Below are positions 61,769 through 64,000 of a stretch of 64,000 nucleotides of DNA, piece by piece (position 1 is the first letter of the stretch; each line of letters begins with the position of its first letter). Source of the DNA: Actinomyces israelii DSM 43320 (GTDB taxonomy: Bacteria > Actinomycetota > Actinomycetes > Actinomycetales > Actinomycetaceae); contig NZ_JONS01000005.1 in the NCBI RefSeq assembly GCF_000711965.1, positions 91,850 to 155,849 on the forward strand, read 5' to 3'. The position numbers and the translations under genes are program-made. The notes under the pieces were generated by a model that was given only the letters and a program-made list of their open reading frames with translations, searched no databases and was not told where the DNA came from.

Positions 61769-62420
61769 TTAAACAAAATCGTTGTCTGGCGGCGTGATTG
61801 GGAGACGCTCCGGGGCTTGTCGTCGGGACGGAGGGGCGGCTTGGCGGGTTGGCGGGTTAGCGCCTGGGGTGATCATTCCCAGTTCGGCCCAGCCCTTGCC
61901 GCCGACGTGGCGGAGGTCTGCTCGCCCTTCCCGGGGCCTGCTCGGGCTGGTCGGTGGCCCTGATGCGGTCGTGTCGTGGGCGCGTCCGGGCAGGGTGGCC
62001 GGGAGCCGGGCCAGGTGGCCGGCTAGGGTGCAGGCGACCGGACGCGTTGTGCCCGGCGGTCTTGCGCTTTCCCGACTAGCGCTCGGGGTGGTTCTTCCAG
62101 GTAGACAGGGTATCGGTGTGCCGTCGACGATCAGTTTTGAGGCGGGATCAGGTTGCCGACGGTCGGTGGTTCCTGGGGCGATCGCCTGAGTGATCACGGA
62201 GCGCGGGGCACTGTGGAGACGTTGGACACCGCCGGCAACCGGGCCCCTCCCAGCCCGCGCTGGGCGCGGGTCTCGATGGTGCTGGCCACCGGGGTCTTGC
62301 CTGCCGCGTCGCGTCCGGGGATAGCGCTCTTGGGGCCGCCCGGGCAGGGGCCTGTTGGTCTCCACCCGCCCCAGAAGCGGCCGGGAGTGCTTCGAACCAC
62401 GCCGCCAACGGGATTCTGGT
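61769..62420 (-). mobile_element. Decayed IS5-type transposase
   Basis: Minus-strand fragments in shifting frames: KLIVDGTPIPCLPGRTT (first catalytic Asp strand of the DDE fold), VACTLAGHLARLPATLPG-RAHD, and RHVGGKGWAELGMITPGANP (second Asp region, normally D-K-G-Y). The order and spacing match IS5-group transposases, but frameshifts and substitutions are many. Terminal inverted repeats were not found. Confidence 0.65.
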
Positions 62421-62501
62421 GCCGTCCAGCAGCTGTCAGGCCTCGAATGCCAAGACGGATTATGTAAAGTGGACCTGCAAGGCGAGCGAGAGGGGTGTGT
62501 C

Positions 62502-62690
62502 GTGATCACGACGACCGCGGCCGAGCGCGGCCAGCGCGTGTCTGAGGCGATTCACAGCGGCCAGATGGAGGGCCTGCCGGTGACAGTCGCGGGGCGTCAA
62601 GATGCCCAGGAGTACGTCGCCGGTCGCATCAGCTCGGATGAGTTGGTGGCACGAGCACGCGCCCGCTATGGACTCGACCGAGCCCGTTGA
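62502..62690 (+). CDS. VbhA-like antitoxin of a Fic toxin
   Basis: The product is 62 aa, starting at GTG 62502 with GAGAGGGG upstream. Contains RVSEAIHSGQMEGLPVT: the segment SGQMEG fits the Fic-inhibitory motif [S/T]-x-x-x-E-[G/N], whose Glu blocks the ATP site of the toxin. The second half (AQEYVAGRISSDELVARARA) is the helical domain usual in VbhA relatives. It overlaps the Fic gene start by 23 nt, the normal antitoxin-toxin order. The antitoxin looks intact though its toxin is broken. Confidence 0.82.
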   Translation: MITTTAAERGQRVSEAIHSGQMEGLPVTVAGRQDAQEYVAGRISSDELVARARARYGLDRAR

Positions 62691-62961
62691 CCCGTACCTT
62701 GACCCCGAGACAGATCTGCTGAGGAACAAGGTCGGCGCACGTACAAGGGCCACTCTCGACGAAGCCGAGGGCGACCTTTCGTTCGCCCGGCTAGTGCAAC
62801 TCATGGATCGACCGGTGAGGCCGACCGGAGACCTCGATGAGTTGCGCTCGATCCATCGGCACCTGTTCCAGGATATAGCTGGAACGACTTATACGCCGTC
62901 AGGGCCGCAGAGGACCGCTCCCACAGCCGCACGTCATGCTGGGACGGCCCTCCAGGTGTAG
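62668..62961 (+). pseudogene. Fic toxin (VbhT-like AMP transferase), truncated before the active site
   Basis: MDSTEPVDPYLDPETDLLRN, KVGARTRATLDEAEGDLSFA and DLDELRSIHRHLFQDI are the N-terminal part of a Fic protein. After HRHLFQDIAG the expected Y-D-W-A-G and the catalytic HPFxxGNGR motif are missing and the frame ends in unrelated sequence (97 aa). A hairpin (62932-62990) marks the break. The toxin must be inactive. Confidence 0.82.
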
Positions 62962-62990
62962 GTCATCTGGAGGGCTGGCCCAGCATGACG
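62932..62990. repeat. 24-bp inverted repeat at the Fic break point
   Basis: CGTCATGCTGGGACGGCCCT-CCAG (62932-62955) pairs with CTGGAGGGCTGGCCCAGCAT-GACG (62967-62990) with two or three mismatches and an 11-nt loop. Could be a terminator or the trace of a mobile element end. Confidence 0.8.
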
Positions 62991-63118
62991 CCATCAATTG
63001 ACGACGACGAACAGGGCGGCAGGACCGACTGCGGCCCGCCGACGTATGGTCCCGCCACCTTGGCGGAAAGAACAACCTCGACAGCAAAGAGCCGCACTAG
63101 TCAGGCCCCACCAGTAGA

Positions 63119-63736
63119 TCAGTCGGTCAGCACCTGCGGGATCGCCTCATCCAGGTACCACGTCCAGAACGCCCGACGAGCAGGCACATCGGTCTTCTCA
63201 ATCGACATCCAGTTCAGGGCGTTGCTGGCAGCGCTAGCACAACAGTAACTCGTCTCAAGCGAGTCCGGAAGCAACTCATCGTCATCTGCAATATCATCGG
63301 CTGAGGTATCGTAGTCGGGATTGCGATAACAAGCAGACGTCACCATATGTGATGTCCCATTGGCAACCAGATATGCAGGTTGGGTAATGGAATTGAAATT
63401 CTTCACCTCATTGTCCATCTGGACGGTGAAGGAGTCTGCACGCCTGTCGGCCTGTTCTGGGTCCGCCTGCTGGTCGATGAGCTCCTGTGCCAGGGTGAGC
63501 ATCTCCTCGACCCTGCCATCGCCGGGGAAGGCCCGGTCCCAAACGTGCTGAACGTGCCGCACGCACATCATATCCAACTCGATCCGGTGTCGGTATGACG
63601 TTTCGTCGTCCTGGGGGTCCAGCATTGCTTTCCAGATCCGCGTGCGGGTCGCCAGGGTCAGGATCGCCTTGTCGCTGGCGGCCAGCTCGGCCCGGCCGGC
63701 CTCAACCTCTCGACCCACTGCATCCATGTCGATCAT
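63119..63736 (-). CDS. Imm5-like immunity protein
   Basis: The product is 205 aa, mostly helical and cytoplasmic. IELDMMCVRHVQHVWDRAFP, EELIDQQADPEQADRRADSF-like acidic helices, YCCASAASNALNWM and the ending VPARRAFWTWYLDEAIPQVL fit immunity proteins of the Imm5 type from polymorphic toxin systems, which protect the producer or neighbours from a matching toxin. GGAGGAG lies upstream of ATG 63736. A second copy follows upstream at 63919 and a scrap lies at 61726, so this is an immunity-gene array. The family assignment is from memory of its C-terminal R-x-F-W-x-W-Y-L pattern. Confidence 0.65.
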   Translation of the reverse strand: MIDMDAVGREVEAGRAELAASDKAILTLATRTRIWKAMLDPQDDETSYRHRIELDMMCVRHVQHVWDRAFPGDGRVEEMLTLAQELIDQQADPEQADRRADSFTVQMDNEVKNFNSITQPAYLVANGTSHMVTSACYRNPDYDTSADDIADDDELLPDSLETSYCCASAASNALNWMSIEKTDVPARRAFWTWYLDEAIPQVLTD

Positions 63737-63918
63737 GCGCCCTATTCTCCTCCGTGCGCCGCACCCGGAGAAGCCCGACCGCCAACGGTACTCATCTCGG
63801 CGGTCAGCCCAGCCCAATGCGCCGACAGCGGTAGTTCGGGATCCAGGCAGATGCCCGTGTTTACAGGAACCCTGCCGCCCCGGCCGAACCCCTCTACGGG
63901 CACTGCCCCCTGTGGGCG

Positions 63919-64000
63919 TCAGTCGGCCAGCACCTGCGGGATCGCCACGTCCAGGTACCACGTCCAGAACGCCCGACGAGCCGGCACATCCGTCTCCTCA
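63919..64000 (-). CDS. Second Imm5-like immunity gene, 3' end only
   Basis: The last 27 codons are visible before the window edge: EETDVPARRAFWTWYLDVAI then PQVLAD and TGA. Nucleotide identity with the end of the gene at 63119 is very high over 80 bp, showing a recent tandem duplication. The body and any cognate toxin lie to the right of the window. Confidence 0.75.
   Translation of the reverse strand, partial: EETDVPARRAFWTWYLDVAIPQVLAD

Overview
The window is high-GC actinobacterial DNA, most likely from an Actinomyces-type organism (Actinomycetaceae). This rests on codon bias, a DUF3027 gene, c-di-AMP riboswitches in front of NlpC/P60 secreted hydrolases, a system II cytochrome c pathway, an XPB-type helicase pair, and many genes whose start codon lies 6-7 nt after a TAnnnT hexamer (leaderless-promoter layout). 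Most of it is ordinary chromosome, but intergenic spaces are unusually rich in repeats and palindromes.

Layout. 1-4.6 kb: the 5' end of purA, class II aldolase fba, hsp20 behind a CIRCE operator, a SpoU-type RNA methyltransferase and a repeat-filled gap. 4.6-13.2 kb: an alpha-galactoside locus on the minus strand (GH36, binding protein, two permeases) with a divergent secreted GH16 enzyme and a LacI regulator; the GH36 gene carries an in-frame TGA. 13.3-21.6 kb: pyrE, then a nitrite-ammonification operon reading leftward, nrfH-nrfA-TPR-ccdA-resB-ccsA-tlpA, which encodes both the multihaem enzyme and its haem-attachment machinery. 21.8-28.2 kb: tpx, a short-chain dehydrogenase, a frameshifted DarG-like macrodomain, exonuclease III, a serine hydrolase, a nitroreductase and a DnaQ-like exonuclease. 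28.2-34.5 kb: an unrecognised 567-aa protein overlapping dcd, a TM2 protein, tRNA-Gly(CCC), DoxX, an M50-like peptidase, a Nudix hydrolase and a TetR regulator. 34.6-39.3 kb: a very large SF1-helicase-like protein with a degenerate P-loop plus a coupled 73-aa protein. 39.9-41.7 kb: a decayed ABC transporter. 41.8-50.8 kb: tRNA-Arg(CCT), a universal stress protein, two paralogous NlpC/P60 proteins each with its own riboswitch, a DtxR regulator, an MFS exporter, an NCS2 purine permease and a D-2-hydroxyacid dehydrogenase. 50.9-59.9 kb: DUF3027, a helicase-associated protein, a ureohydrolase, XPB helicase and a GATase-like protein. 60-64 kb: an overlapping gene pair of possible secretion context, a transposase remnant, an intact VbhA-like antitoxin in front of a truncated Fic toxin, and three copies (one whole, two partial) of an Imm5-like immunity gene.

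The least explained signal is a family of intergenic arrays found at 16 places. Each has two or three copies of a GAGATCGGT core spaced exactly 22 bp apart (two helical turns), and the arrays are usually oriented so that they read away from the nearest gene edge. Two further palindromic families are present: a three-copy element of about 210 bp built on CACATGGGAG, and long perfect hairpins with stems up to 34 bp. No CRISPR array, prophage or complete insertion sequence was seen.
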